Part shown: one piece after another, positions 25,011 to 36,380 of the stretch
Position numbering within the stretch: the first letter of the stretch is position 1
Layout: the number at the start of each line of letters is the position of its first letter
Assembly (NCBI GenBank): GCA_907163375.1
Contig: CAJQUW010009248.1
Span: 124,001 to 188,000, forward strand
DNA from: Prostheceraeus crozeri
Lineage: Eukaryota > Platyhelminthes > Polycladida > Euryleptidae
DNA length: 64,000 bases
Reading direction: 5' to 3'
Position numbers and translations under genes: made by a program
The notes under the pieces: generated by a model
Database searches by the model: none
Seen by the model: only the letters and a program-made list of their open reading frames with translations
Told to the model about the DNA's origin: nothing

Positions 25011-25400
25011 TAGACACTGTTAAACTGGTTAACTTCATTGATCATAAGAATTCCGTTTGCCTATCACGCCCAATAGGAAAAGCGATTATGCTGTGATATT
25101 TTAGTATTCAGCAATACGGTATGTCAAGCACTTAACAGATAGGCCTACATCGTGAATAACATCTGGAAGAAAACTTCCGATTCAAATTATCTGATAAAAT
25201 ACAATTGTCACGATAGCAACGACGTTCAAGAATGAATATCTGTGACGATTCCAGGATCGCTGAAACCTACTTCATAACTACACACTCGTATAGGCTATAC
25301 TTTGCAAGTTATTGCAGACAGCTAATGCTATGCAATGCTATAACAGCATACCTAATGCACCTGCTACTATATTGAAATTCTGTTCATATCATATTAGCAG
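25011..25400. other. Intron sequence, no gene seen
   Basis: No ORF or repeat is recognised. It ends in the acceptor TATTAGCAG before the exon at 25,401. Confidence 0.45.
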
Positions 25401-28400
25401 ATCTCCAAGGTTCCTTTCGCCGACGATATGATGGAAAGATTTGATAACAGCATCTCCGGTTTAGCGAAATCTTACATGCGAGGCGAGCGTAAGGACGATG
25501 GCTTTGCGCGGAAGGAAATGAAAACTGCCCTTATTAACTTCTGTATGGATTCACTACCAGAGTCAAGAGATCAATTGGAAAATCGAGAGTTTTATAGTCG
25601 TCTGAAATCCTCACTGTATGCGAAATATCCGAATTTCCCTGGATCTTTCGTAAGTTACTTCGTATAATGATGAGTGTCAGCTTTTAATTTGTTATCTTTA
25701 TTTTAGGGAGATGTGCTTCTGAACGTTTCGAACTCTGTCAGACAAAGGTGGTTCACAAAGTTGCATGGGATCAAAGTCAGACTATCTCCTTACGGTCAAA
25801 GAAAAAATACTGTCGTGCAGACTATTGGTGTGGCCGAGACAGTGCTATCGAGAGATGAGCTTTTGAAGGACACAGAGGTAAAACTTGAGTCAACAGCACA
25901 TTCCACGACTATTTATTGTTTATTTCCTATGCATAATGCATAATAATACTAAATTATTCGGTGCAGCACGTATATGTTATCGAAAAACTAAGTCGTCTTC
26001 AAGGCCTGCATTAGTCGTGGACCTTTAAATATATGTAGGCCTACACGGATCACGTAGACATATCGCTTCAGTTTCGTTCTCGGACGTGAATATTTGCAAA
26101 TTGTGAAGAAATAGGCAACGAGCACGTTATAGACGGGATTGTATTATACACAAGATCTCAGCGTTTTTCTGTACGATTCCATCGTTAATTGCTATAGGCA
26201 TGTCACTTCAATGCATGGTTGTCTTCTAAATCTTTCTCTTGTGCATGCTGTATTAAATGCAATATATCATTTCATTCTTTCAGGAGGAACTTTCCAAGGC
26301 AAAACCTGACATCAAGCATTTACAAATACTGAATAGAAATTTGTTCAACGGTGCTTTTCATGATGCCATACCCGCAAGACTCTCATTTTTCTGCAACATT
26401 GATCTTCGAAGAATTCATCCGTCTATACCCGAAGCACAAGAACCTACTCGCAAACGCTGAGGAATTCTTGAAAAGGAATAATCTTCATACCATGGAAGAT
26501 ATCGAGTCGATTCAGGAGGAGGTTTCGCACTCTCGGGTTTCGCAATTCATCACCAGAGTTTCGGTAAGAATGAATGAATTCAGGCCTTTACCTGACTTCA
26601 ATTGGCATTACTGACCATTATTGATTATAAACCAAATGAATTGGACTCGATTGCGCATAGGCGTAGTCAGTAAAGCTTAGCATGCTTGAGAGGACGTCGA
26701 TGAAATTTTTTTAAAAAAATAAGCAACTTGGTCGTGTTTCCGAAATTTCAAATACGGATCCACTTCCCACTTCGGAAGAAGCGTTGACCTTTACTTTTCG
26801 TGCCTCCTCAAATTTTTTAAATCCTGAGCCATGTCACGATCTCGCATCAGATTGGCTGAGACATTTAATTATTCGCTTTGTTTGCCTCGTGATGGCGTTG
26901 TGGCAAACTAGGGTTCCTTCCTATGTTCGAATCCCAGGTCGGAGCATTAGCCTATTCATCTACTTTCGTATAAAGGCATACTATAATTGTAATTATGCTA
27001 AAAACGTTTTGCTTCATGCCAATCACGAATTTTCTGTTGCGAATAATGCTTCTGGTAGCTTACTAGAATCTAATCAACAGTTTGTTTGTCAAAATTCAGG
27101 ATCGATTTGCTTTACATAGGACTGGACTTACCACAGCACTTCATGAAGCATTCAGGACCTGTCTTACTAATTTGTCGTTGCCTATACTGTCATTAAGTTG
27201 TATTTACATGTTACTATATAAGTAATTTCAGGACATCGCAAGCGTCGATTTTAGATGATGAATAACAACCGACCGATTGGCGATACTGATCTCTGAATGG
27301 AATCACAGTGTGTTGCATTTGCAGTAACAGCACAACTATGGTTTAATGCTGAGCATTTTTGTTGATACCACCTGCAAGATTCCATGTAGGCATATTGTTT
27401 CTTTTTTGATAGTAAGGTCACCAGTGATGACCTAATTTTTTGAAAATATTTCTCATCCCCGAAATTGAAGGTTTTTTACTATTAACCAGAAGCGTTGTCA
27501 TTTATTGCTTTCATCAAAATAGGGCATCGGAGATTTTATGATTTTTGCAATTGGTGAACTTTTCACTTGTAACTTTTTCGTTCAGGGGATAACAATTGAA
27601 TCGAACAAGTCCACCACGAAAATAGTATGCTTTGCTATACCATACTTATACTACTTATACTATTCACGTTTCTAAAATATGCTTTACACATTACTATGCA
27701 TTTAATCAAGTGATAAGGGAACCCAAACTAACGTAGGCAGTGCATTATATTCGCGTCCACTTCTTTTTATTAGAGACCGGGTATGGGTTACACACCTCCC
27801 TATTTCGAGCCCCTTTTTTCTTCATTTTCCACTCTTTTGTGAGTTGTAGGTTGACACTTCGCAGTCTCCACGACCTTTGTCATAAACCCTGGCTGACATG
27901 TATGCGTTTTTTTACTTGTGAAAAAGTCAAATATTTTTCAAATTTACTGAAAATTTTGACATTTGGGACATTGTGAAATAAAAACGTCATATTTTCCCAA
28001 CACGTGTTCACGTAGTAAAATAACATTAAACGACCAAGAGTGTTTGAGAATGTTACAATGAAACCTAGTGATTGCTGTCAACATAGTCTTTTCAATGTTT
28101 GTCGACTCTTAATTTAAGAAAATATAATTTCTGAGAAGTGAATTTTCAATTTGCTGAGAAGTATTGCAGACCATTCTAGTTTATTTTAATATACAGCCGA
28201 GAAACATTTTCGTACCTATTATCAACTTGAATTCCGACATTATTAACATTAACGAATCAATCTGTGTTCAATTTCCGCCAAAATTAATCTTAACATTCCG
28301 CAAAAATAGCTTGCTTTGACTCAATTTGGCAAAGAATGTCTGCGGCAAAATTTGCATCGCCTCGCTCTGACACGCCAAATTGAGTCAGTCATTATCAAGA

Positions 28401-29776
28401 TATTTTCGGAAGTGAACGTCGGGCATCCGCCTCCAATGAAAACGATCGCTTCCACTACCCTACAATCAAAATGACCATAGATTCACATTGACTAGCATTT
28501 CTAAGAGGTTCTCCGTCAATTTGGGGAGAGATTAGCAAGTAAAAAAAAAACTACAGTCAGTCGGTCGGCATCGCTTTCATGGCATACATGTAATTTCAAG
28601 ATCTTGGCGAAAGCTAAACGCAAGTTCCATTTTCGACTTATGCTTTAACATAAATGATAAAGGCATCACTTAATATTCCGTTGGATTCAATCCAGTCACA
28701 TTCGTCTGCTGCGGCATAGGCCTAGATTTTCGAACTTCTTATTAATGTATTGGTCTGTTCGGTTCAAGATTGTATAAAGATAACCAAAATTTCGAAATGA
28801 AAGTGAAGATCCTTAAAGCATAACAGCCCAGCTTGTGATTTTAATGCATTCAGTCATGATGGAAATATTCAAAAAAATGGTAGTTTAGATCCCTAAATCA
28901 TATAAGTGCCCAAACATGATCAACCTATCTAGAAACTGATCACAATTTTCCGGCTTTTCTGTTTTTTATGGCGAAATTGGTCTAATTCTAAGTATTTTAG
29001 GTTTATGCATTCAAACTTCGGTTTTCTCGATTTTTTGACTGGCCAATTGTGATCCATGTGTCCAGGAGTACGGAATATCGTACAATCAACGTGTAGTTGC
29101 ACTCCTGGTCAAAAGAAATGCCCAAACTGCAAACATCGAAAAAGCTGTGTGAGGAGGCTTTGCTCTCTTTCAATGCTTTCCTTAAGGTAGTAAAGGAAAA
29201 TGTACATCATGTACAAAATAGCGTTTCTGAATCTTGAAGAATTAGCTTTTGAATTGCACATTACACGTCGATGCTTGGAAGAGGTTTGATGACCTCTGCA
29301 TCACCCAAGGCCTACCAAAACTAGCAGCAGCTTCGATTTTTACAGGTAGGGCAAAGCATTTCACCCGGATTTACTACAACCTAATAACGTGTTGTATACC
29401 GTAGATGTAAGAAGAAATTCTTGATGGATTTACATGTACATGTAAAATGAATTCCTGTCATTTATTCTATATCGCATACTTTATTGATTTGCAGGATGAA
29501 ACTTTCGAAAAGGAATTGAAAAGGCGTTCTAAATTTGGGCCTGAGGTGCTGTTTTCAACAACCCGCTATGGTTCCGTTTCTAGAAACGGTGTAGAGTTTT
29601 CAGCTACTTTCTCGTGCTTGGCAGAAAGTTTAGCCGTTGGATTGGTCACATACTATATTATGGACTTAACATATCCATCTGCTTTCGCTCAAATGCTAGG
29701 CCTACTTCAAGAGGCCCTGTCTGTTGGAGGATCCCTTTCTCCACAAGAACAAGAGACTGAAGAAAGTGCTGTATAA
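25401..29776 (+). CDS. SAMD3-like transposon accessory protein, four recognised exons (frame broken in exon 3)
   Basis: The exons are 25,401-25,649, 25,707-25,877, 26,284-26,563 and 29,495-29,776, each bounded by AG/GT signals and all joined in phase 0. The order of blocks matches a protein family common in fish and invertebrate genomes and often annotated as SAMD3-like or uncharacterised. There is an IxKVPF start; a helical block with CMDSL and SSLYAKYPNF; a basic Arg/Trp block (VRQRWFTKLHG); an FEEFIRLYP segment; and a C-terminal LVTYYIMDLTYPSAF followed by an acidic tail. Exon 3 is 280 bases, not a multiple of three. Its start is open in one frame (EELSKAKPDIKHLQILN) and its end in another (SATLIFEEFIRLYP), so a 1-base change lies between about 26,340 and 26,370. 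The N-terminus probably comes from the shared exon at 21,334-21,635. Its biochemical role is not known to me; context suggests a transposition accessory factor. Confidence 0.6.
26564..29494 (+). other. 2.9-kb intron of the accessory gene
   Basis: It starts with GTAAGAATG and ends with TTGATTTGCAG. It contains a tRNA-like SINE head near 26,890, a 14-bp inverted pair (28,317-28,330 with 28,374-28,387, arm TGACTCAATTTGGC) and no coding signature. Confidence 0.55.
26886..26950 (+). repeat. tRNA-like SINE head
   Basis: GTGATGGCGTTGTGGC resembles a polymerase III A box, and TGTTCGAATCCCAGGTCGGA about 35 bases on is a good B box. The end GTTCGA-TCC-AGGTCGGA is shared with 33,541-33,565. No intact tRNA fold is apparent, so I call it a SINE remnant. 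Confidence 0.45.
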
Positions 29777-29869
29777 ACTGAATGGACAATAGCTGGCAGA
29801 GAATACATATTTTCGCATTGGATTATTGTATTTTGATTACTGCAGGATTTCGTTACATTTTGGTATGTA

Positions 29870-30240
29870 AATATAACGCTAATCTTATGCAAGTAATGCC
29901 AAATTTGGCATTATCTGCTTTAGCGTTATTATAACGGGGTTTTAATGCAATTGTTCCGCGATTCTAACGACAATTTTTCAGTTAGATACTAACAGCAATA
30001 ATGCGTTATAATAGGTGTTATCAGATGCATCATAATGGAAGGATAATGCATATGTAACGGCTGTTTAATGGATGAACTAGCATTAGTTATCCGTTACTTC
30101 CAAAGACAAAGGCGTTAGAAAGAGCATTTTAGGCATTATTATGATGTTATTAATCCGTTATATTTCACAAAAAACGGCAAAATAATGGATTATTTAGCGT
30201 TAGAATAGCGGAACGAATCAGTTATGAAAATAACGCCAAA
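29870..30240. repeat. Right subterminal motif array (TAACGS / SCGTTA)
   Basis: About eleven copies of the same motif as at the left end occur, for example TAACGC at 29,873, GCGTTATTATAACGG near 29,922, GTAACGGC, CCGTTAC, GCGTTAG, CCGTTAT and TAACGCC just inside the terminal repeat. The array ends at the right terminal repeat. Confidence 0.8.
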
Positions 30241-30253
30241 ATTTTTTAGAGTG
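30241..30253 (-). repeat. Right terminal inverted repeat of the 16.8-kb transposon
   Basis: The plus strand reads ATTTTTTAGAGTG, and TA follows at 30,254-30,255. It pairs with 13,411-13,423 with one mismatch. Confidence 0.8.
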
Positions 30254-31260
30254 TAGATTCAACAATGCTAATCTCAAAGTCCGAGTTTCCACGGTAAATG
30301 ATTTTAAAGCAATCATTGTAGTTACGAAAACAATGGTTACATTGTTCTATGTGTTTTGCAATGGCACTATTGCCACTTAAGTGTTCAAGTTTACGTTGAT
30401 GCAGACGTCTTTTGGTTTTGCCAATATATTGGCAATCAGGATCAACTTGACATTGAAAGCAATAGTCATGCATGTCTTGACCTAACTTACTTTTAAGGGA
30501 GAAATATCTTCCAGTTTTGAACGAGGTCATAACAACCTTGCATTCCAAGTTAAGTTTACGAAATATTTTTACTAACTTATTACGAAATTTCTGTGATGCA
30601 TAAGCCACGAAGGGGATTTTTATTATTTTATTGAAGTCAATATCAATTGTTACGCGTGAATTGTTTAATTTACGACCTTTAAATTTGTTAATTGTTGATT
30701 GAATTAATTGCAATGGATAGCCATTTCTACTGAAAATATTGGTAATTTTACTACATTCATTATGGAATAGATTCCAATTGGTGGATACATTGTAGGCACG
30801 ATGAAGCATCATAATACTAGTGTGTTTTTCCAATTGCGAGGACATAAAGCATTGAAATTCAGTAAAAGACCTGTAAAGGTAGGTTTACGATAAATCTCAG
30901 TAAGTACATTGTCCTCATCAATTTTCAGAAAGACATCCAGAAAAGGTAATTCTTTATTACCCACTTGTGATGTAAAGTGCAAGTTACTGTGTTGAATGTT
31001 TAGAAAACTATGGAATACATCTATGTGTTGTTCGTTGTTAAATACAGCTATGATATCATCCACATAACGACGATACACAACAGGAGAGAAAGGTAAGTCC
31101 TGCCATTTATGTTCTAGATTAGCTAAGATGTTAGCGAGGGTTGGGCCCAACGGGCTACCCATACTTACACCATCCACCTGTTGGTTTACGGTGTCATTCA
31201 TAAGAAAGCAACCAGACGTGGCAAATTTTAGTAAGTCTTTAAATACTTTCCAATATTACT

Positions 31261-31262
<2 letters not shown>
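30254..31262 (-). mobile_element. Penelope-like retroelement: reverse transcriptase and GIY-YIG nuclease
   Basis: On the minus strand, reverse transcriptase motifs appear first: KFATSGCFLMND, QQVDGVSMGSPLGPTLAN and YRRYVDDI, the YVDD being the catalytic box. The nuclease follows with a CxxC, DCQYIGKTKRRLHQR and EH, SAIAKHIEQC and ISIVES, the normal GIY-YIG order in Penelope-like elements. The frame changes once, near 30,835, by a single-base indel. The 5' part is missing; the copy starts at a (TA)n run near 31,264. Its 3' end lies at 13,326-13,410, separated by the DNA transposon. Such elements prime at target ends and need no LTR-type integrase. Confidence 0.88.

Positions 31263-31263
<1 letters not shown>

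Positions 31264-31306
<43 letters not shown>
31264..31306. repeat. (TA)n microsatellite
   Basis: About twenty TA units lie at the truncated 5' edge of the Penelope-like element. Confidence 0.9.
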
Positions 31307-31307
<1 letters not shown>

Positions 31308-33487
31308 GATATATAAGTAGATATATACTATAATATATCTACAAACACTAAAATTTGCCATCAATTGGTTAAGAATGACATCTTCGAGTCACAGACAAGG
31401 ACCAAGCGGCCCAACCAAAATGCGAAATTCACAGAGATGGACTGAATTTGAAATGTCTATAAAGACAAAAACATGACCATCAACACCCAACTGCTGAAAT
31501 CACCAAAAGCTAAAACAATGGCGAAAACATCGAATTTCTGTGGCTTTCATTTACCCCTGACTAACTAGAATCCACCGATTAAAGTGAAATTCGTAAATTT
31601 TACACTGTCTGAGCATTGGAAATGTCGGTGAACTCTTCCATCCTTTATAAATTTGCTGCGGTGAATTGAAATACATTTTACCGATAAAATTTACACTGTG
31701 CACACTGCAAAACTTTCAGAATAGGAACACATTAGATCTGTAATAGGAAAGGAAAAATGACAAGGGAAGCGTTCAGTCCAAGGTTCACATTGATACTCGT
31801 AAATAGACTTTGAGAAAAATAATTAATCGAAAATTAGTGGTATTCATTATAGCATGATGCAAAAGCTCCCAGCAATTTCTTCTTTTGTGACAAGATTTGA
31901 ACAAATTTCCTTTGCGAATTCAAATTCAAACAAATGATTGAATTGAATCGCTGGATAATTGCAGATGGTTTAAGTGAAACAGGTTAGACATATTTGAGAA
32001 CTTGGATGAAGCTAATAGAATGTTAACTGCAACAAACTGAATGGAATTTGAGTAATGAAAGAAATGTTTGAAAGTACGTACATGACAAGATGTGTACATA
32101 TTGAGCTAGAAAATATTTGTCTGTCAGTGTATATTTGTCATATTTCTCTGCCAACAGACATTCATCTCAGATAAACTAGTTCATGAAACAGATAAAGAAT
32201 ACTGTAGTCCAACTTCAAATACACGAAATTATTCCAATTTCTAAATCACCTCGATTCAGCGTTACTAACGCTGCTTAATGATCTTTTAAATTCCTAATTA
32301 TACATTTTCATTTTTCGACTGACCTTATCGATTAAAAATGTGTTCAATAATGTGTAATAATTAATTACATTCTGTTGATGATTTTTGCATTTGTTGATGC
32401 AAAGTCGAGTCATAAATCACGATTTTTCGATGGATTACAATAACATTATTCATGTTAATAATAATTAATATATAATAATTAATTATTGATATATATAGTT
32501 AATTATGATTTGATATTAATAATTATACTTAAACTGAATATTTAAATTGATAATTGATAAGTAAATTAATAATGGTACTTATTATAATATATCATCAAGA
32601 AATGTGGTGCATGGTTCAACAATGATTGATTGCAAATCATGTTACAATAAAAAAAGTGACATTCAGAGATCAATAAACAACAAAATAGATAGAAATTAAG
32701 TCCATTTACACAAATCAATTTTTCAGCAAAAATATCATTAACAAATGACATGTCACGATACAAATTGGTGGAACAAATTCTGTTCCATATGTGGGGATAT
32801 TAGTAGCTCCCATGCACAAATAACATCTAAGCATTTCTATCTGTATAGGCCTACATATTGATTCGAAGAATATTCCTATAGTTTGAGGAGTTATTTATAT
32901 AATTTTTTCCAAATGAACAAAATAAATCTGGTGACAACCAAAAATGTTGCGCCAAATGTTGTTAATGCTAGCCACATTTAACCCGACTGTTAAAACCACT
33001 AGAGAGCCGTGGAGCGGTATAGTGGTTTCTAGCACACATAGCAAAACTGGAGTGTAAGCACACTAATACTAAAGGGCTTGATAGTAGTGGCATATTAACA
33101 TCCTCCGCTATGTTCTACTAACGGACTGTTTACAACCCGTGCGGTAACGGCAGTCAATTTACCGCAAGCGACGATTGGCGGCAGCCGCTAGCACTCGGCT
33201 ATTGACTTTAACAGTGACACAAATAGCAAAAAAATAATAAAGGAATTATCTTCTGATTATACTGCACATTTTTCCATTGAGCGAAATGATTTAACGTTCG
33301 ATTTAATTTCCGTGCAAAATCTGCATCCTTCATGCTATTCCATCATACACAGCAGCAGCACTGACGTAAATCACGCTGATTGCAGGTTATATCAGATGCA
33401 TCATATCATCACAAATAAAGACTACAGATTTCAGGAATATTAATGTTTCATTTTAGTTCTAAGTATCAGTTCTACGCATTCCTTTTG
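31307..33487. other. No gene seen; AT-rich with a TAAT-rich tract
   Basis: 32,440-32,580 is almost pure A+T with irregular TAAT/ATTA repeats. No coding or RNA signature is found elsewhere in this stretch. Confidence 0.5.
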
Positions 33488-33610
33488 AACCGTCAGGGTG
33501 GCCTAGTGAAGAAGGTGCGAGCTCGTCTCCACCGCGGACTTCGGTTCGATTCCTAGGTCGGACGATTGCGGTCGGAGAATGAAAGGTGTTCGTGTCTTGT
33601 ATTGACTTAA
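33488..33610 (+). repeat. tRNA-derived SINE-like element
   Basis: GTCAGGGTGGCCTAGTG at the start resembles an A box region, and GGTTCGATTCC about 35 bases later is a canonical B box. AGGTCGGA follows, as in the element near 26,890. The downstream part is unrelated to a tRNA. The size and tail are not clear. Confidence 0.5.
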
Positions 33611-35110
33611 TAGCTGTCATTCTCTTTAAATATTCGAATTCTACAAACTACTTCACATGAAACTGATGCTGTCATTTGGCGTTTTAATACTATATCTAGA
33701 ATTATACTAACACGCCGAGACGCGTCATTCTAACCTGCAGTATCCCATATGCACGTCCATCTATAAGAACTGCTGTGACAATCAAACAGAAGTGTATTTG
33801 GATCAATTACTCCTAAATCATATTCATCTTGACACATACATTGAATACAGTTATTATCAAAGAAGGTAAACATAATGTTCATAGGACGAGGAAACATGTA
33901 GACTTCATACAAAGGTTTCTATGCCGCATAATAAGTCAATTAAAATAGTCAGATGCAGTCAGCAAGTGCTAATAGTATCAATGATGAAATTAAAACAACT
34001 TAGAATTTATGTGCCATGCCTTTTAATTTTTTTGCAAATTTGCACCTTATAGCTCACGATTATAAAAATGAGAATTCACATGCCAAAGGTAGTCATAACA
34101 TGTCCACGTTGAGATTGTGTAAATCGGTTGATTCGGTTTTATAATTATCATCATTGAAGCAAAAAGAACACGCGCGTGTATCAGTGCATGCCGTCGGAAT
34201 CACTTTAGTTCGATGAATCCAAATATACATGCATGTCTTAGGTTCATTAAATGGAAATCGATGCAGGCTGTCTTCCAGGACAGCTTCCTGTCTCAATGTA
34301 CCCACTTCGATATACAATATCGTCATTTGAAATTGACGCAAAAAATGAAATAGAAAAATCTGGCTCCGGGGTCCACTGGACCACCCCTCAGGTCTCTGAG
34401 GGTTAATTAGCTGAAAAGTCTTATCCAGATCTTAGCGATGCTCCGACAATTACCAGCTGCACACTGATTCACTGAATTTGGCCTCGTGTCGCGTCCTTTA
34501 TTGATATTGACATTCAATATATTAGTACTTAACAAGCATTTTAGTACTTCTATGAATTTAAGGAGTTTTGGTAATCTTCTGTTTAGTCCTCAGATTGTTA
34601 CTTAAATAGGACTCGATGATTATCAGTGTAGAAGAGTTCGTGAACAGATTTATTTCTGGCACCTTGAACACACTGGAATATTAAAACAAAAATTTTATGA
34701 TGAGGAAGGCGCTTGATTTATGGAATTAGATTTCCTCACAAGATTTCCGTACATGGGAACGTGCATCCAGTGACACTCCTATCTCAAGCAAATAACTCTA
34801 AATTGACTTCTCAAGACAAAGTTAGTTCGCTTATTTCGGCAATTACTGTCAAAGTGAAAACAACATCAATTTGGTGCACCAGCAAGAGCGGTCAATGAAA
34901 TTTTCAAAAATCGTCATCTTTCATGACAGGAAAGGTTACATAAGGTAAGCAATAAGATTGCATTGCAATGTTTTCATTGTACGTACATTAACTTACATTT
35001 AGTCCTACATGACCATAACACGGCCAAATTGTCGTATGCCCTGCATTAACGAAATAAGGAGGTAGCGACGCACTTCATGTGACGTACTACTGAGTTTTAC
35101 ACTAGAATGT
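33611..35110. other. No gene seen
   Basis: Minus-strand ORFs at 33,730-33,912 and 34,093-34,341 have cysteine- and methionine-rich chance composition with no known domain. Nothing else is recognised. Confidence 0.4.
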
Positions 35111-35111
35111 T

Positions 35112-35275
35112 TTATGGACAATAGCGGAAGATAAATGCACTAGATATAATTCGATTTCTATGACCAATATCAATTGTTCTACGTCTATGTCCAGAAACAG
35201 ACGTTTGCAGGCAAAGAAATAATGGCATACAGCCACAGTGCGATAAGAAATGTTTGCAGCCACGCAGCGATGCAC
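35112..35275 (+). repeat. Dispersed repeat, copy 1
   Basis: A block containing TTTATGGACAATAGCGGAA and GTGCGATAAGAAATGTTTGC recurs at 35,888-36,040 in the same orientation at over 90% identity. Confidence 0.85.
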
Positions 35276-35887
35276 AGAATTAGATTGTTTAATCGTATCA
35301 CTTTGCTAGAAGTGCAAGCTGAATCAAAATAATGGCACATGCAGGAACTTAATAAGTGGGCAAAAAGAAATTTTTAATACCTTGCAGAGATAGGAAAAAT
35401 AGTCGTGCGTCGCTTGCGGATTGTTGTGGATTCCTTCAAAATGCTCCGATCGCGGCGATTCCTTCAGATTCGAAGAATTCAGATCATTGCGCAAAAGTTT
35501 TCTCGATAATGTTGGACTTTCCGATCATCATCAAAAAAGTTGGCAGGCGCACGAAAAAACGTTCACATACTTCTCTGTAGAACTTGACATCAACTGTGTC
35601 TCTTTGCTGTGTGATCCGCTTGATAACAGTCACTGAAACTTAACACGATTTGGCGTGTTGAACTGGCTGCTCATTGTTCGATTGCTATGGCATTATGTCA
35701 GTAGATTGTGCCATTTCATTAACGTTACATGTTCCAATGTTTACTTTCTTGTCAAACAGAAGAAGAGACGACCTGTCTAATTCTGTGCCGTGCATTAATG
35801 AAACAAGAGAAGTCGCGTATATTTGATAAACATTATTGTATTGCACGAAGTTCATCTGTCGCATTACAGAGTTTCACTCTAAAATTT
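35276..35887. other. No gene seen between two repeat copies
   Basis: Short overlapping ORFs near 35,356-35,636 have no recognised domain. Confidence 0.4.
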
Positions 35888-36040
35888 TTATGGACAATAG
35901 CGGAATGCCCTAGATATAATTCGATTTCTATGGCCAATATCAATTGTTCTACTTCTATGTCCAGAAATAGACGTCTGCAGGCAACGAAATAATGGCATAC
36001 AACCACAGTGCGATAAGAAATGTTTGCAGCCATGCAGCAA
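35888..36040 (+). repeat. Dispersed repeat, copy 2
   Basis: This is the partner of 35,112-35,275, with small internal differences. Confidence 0.85.
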
Positions 36041-36107
36041 TGAATTCTTGCAGTAGGCTGATCAGTGGTCATGCAAAAGCACATGATTCCTTCGCGTCTT
36101 CAATAAC

Positions 36108-36380
36108 GCAGACCATAGAAATAAACTGTTTATCTGAAGTTCGCTAGAATAAAAATTGACTCAAGGTCGCGGCACATCCGGGGGAACTAAGTTGGGGCAT
36201 GAAGAGCCAATTAAAAGCTTCGATTTACTCATGTGACTGATTCTAACCCAATGATACAGACGTTGACAGGTGCATCTAAGTGAAAATGCGTGCGATTTAT
36301 GTGCCGTTATTGTGTATTGCATGAAGCTTAATTTCCATTGTTGTCCATTGTTTTATTGTTGTCAATTTCTATGCCGCAGA
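36108..36380 (+). repeat. Dispersed repeat shared with 43,493-43,745
   Basis: About 235 bases, including GGTCGCGGCACATCCGGGGG and TATGTGCCGTTATTGTG, match 43,493-43,718 at about 95%. After a small gap the two copies share TTTTATTGTTGTCAATTTCT. A shorter relative (ACTCCGGGGGAACTTAG) lies near 55,868. This looks like a mid-copy interspersed repeat; I see no tRNA-like promoter. Confidence 0.85.

Larger units (their letters stand above)
13411..30253 (+). mobile_element. 16.8-kb DNA transposon, EnSpm/CACTA-like, complete ends
   Basis: The ends are short inverted repeats: CACACTAAAAAAT at the left and, read inward on the other strand, CACTCTAAAAAAT at the right, with one mismatch in 13. TA precedes the left end and follows the right end, giving a 2-bp target duplication. 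The element splits a Penelope-like ORF whose frame resumes on the other side, which fixes both borders. Inside are a zinc-finger transposase gene (21,334-23,716) and a spliced accessory gene (ending 29,776), both on the plus strand. The terminal CAC, the 2-bp duplication, the motif-rich ends and the large size fit the CMC (CACTA/Mirage/Chapaev) group, most like EnSpm. The superfamily name is inference. The transposase reading frame is broken, so this copy is probably not autonomous now. Confidence 0.82.

Noticed and set aside
33488-33560. Functional tRNA gene
   Set aside because: A and B boxes are present, but no acceptor stem or full cloverleaf can be drawn; a SINE head is the better reading.
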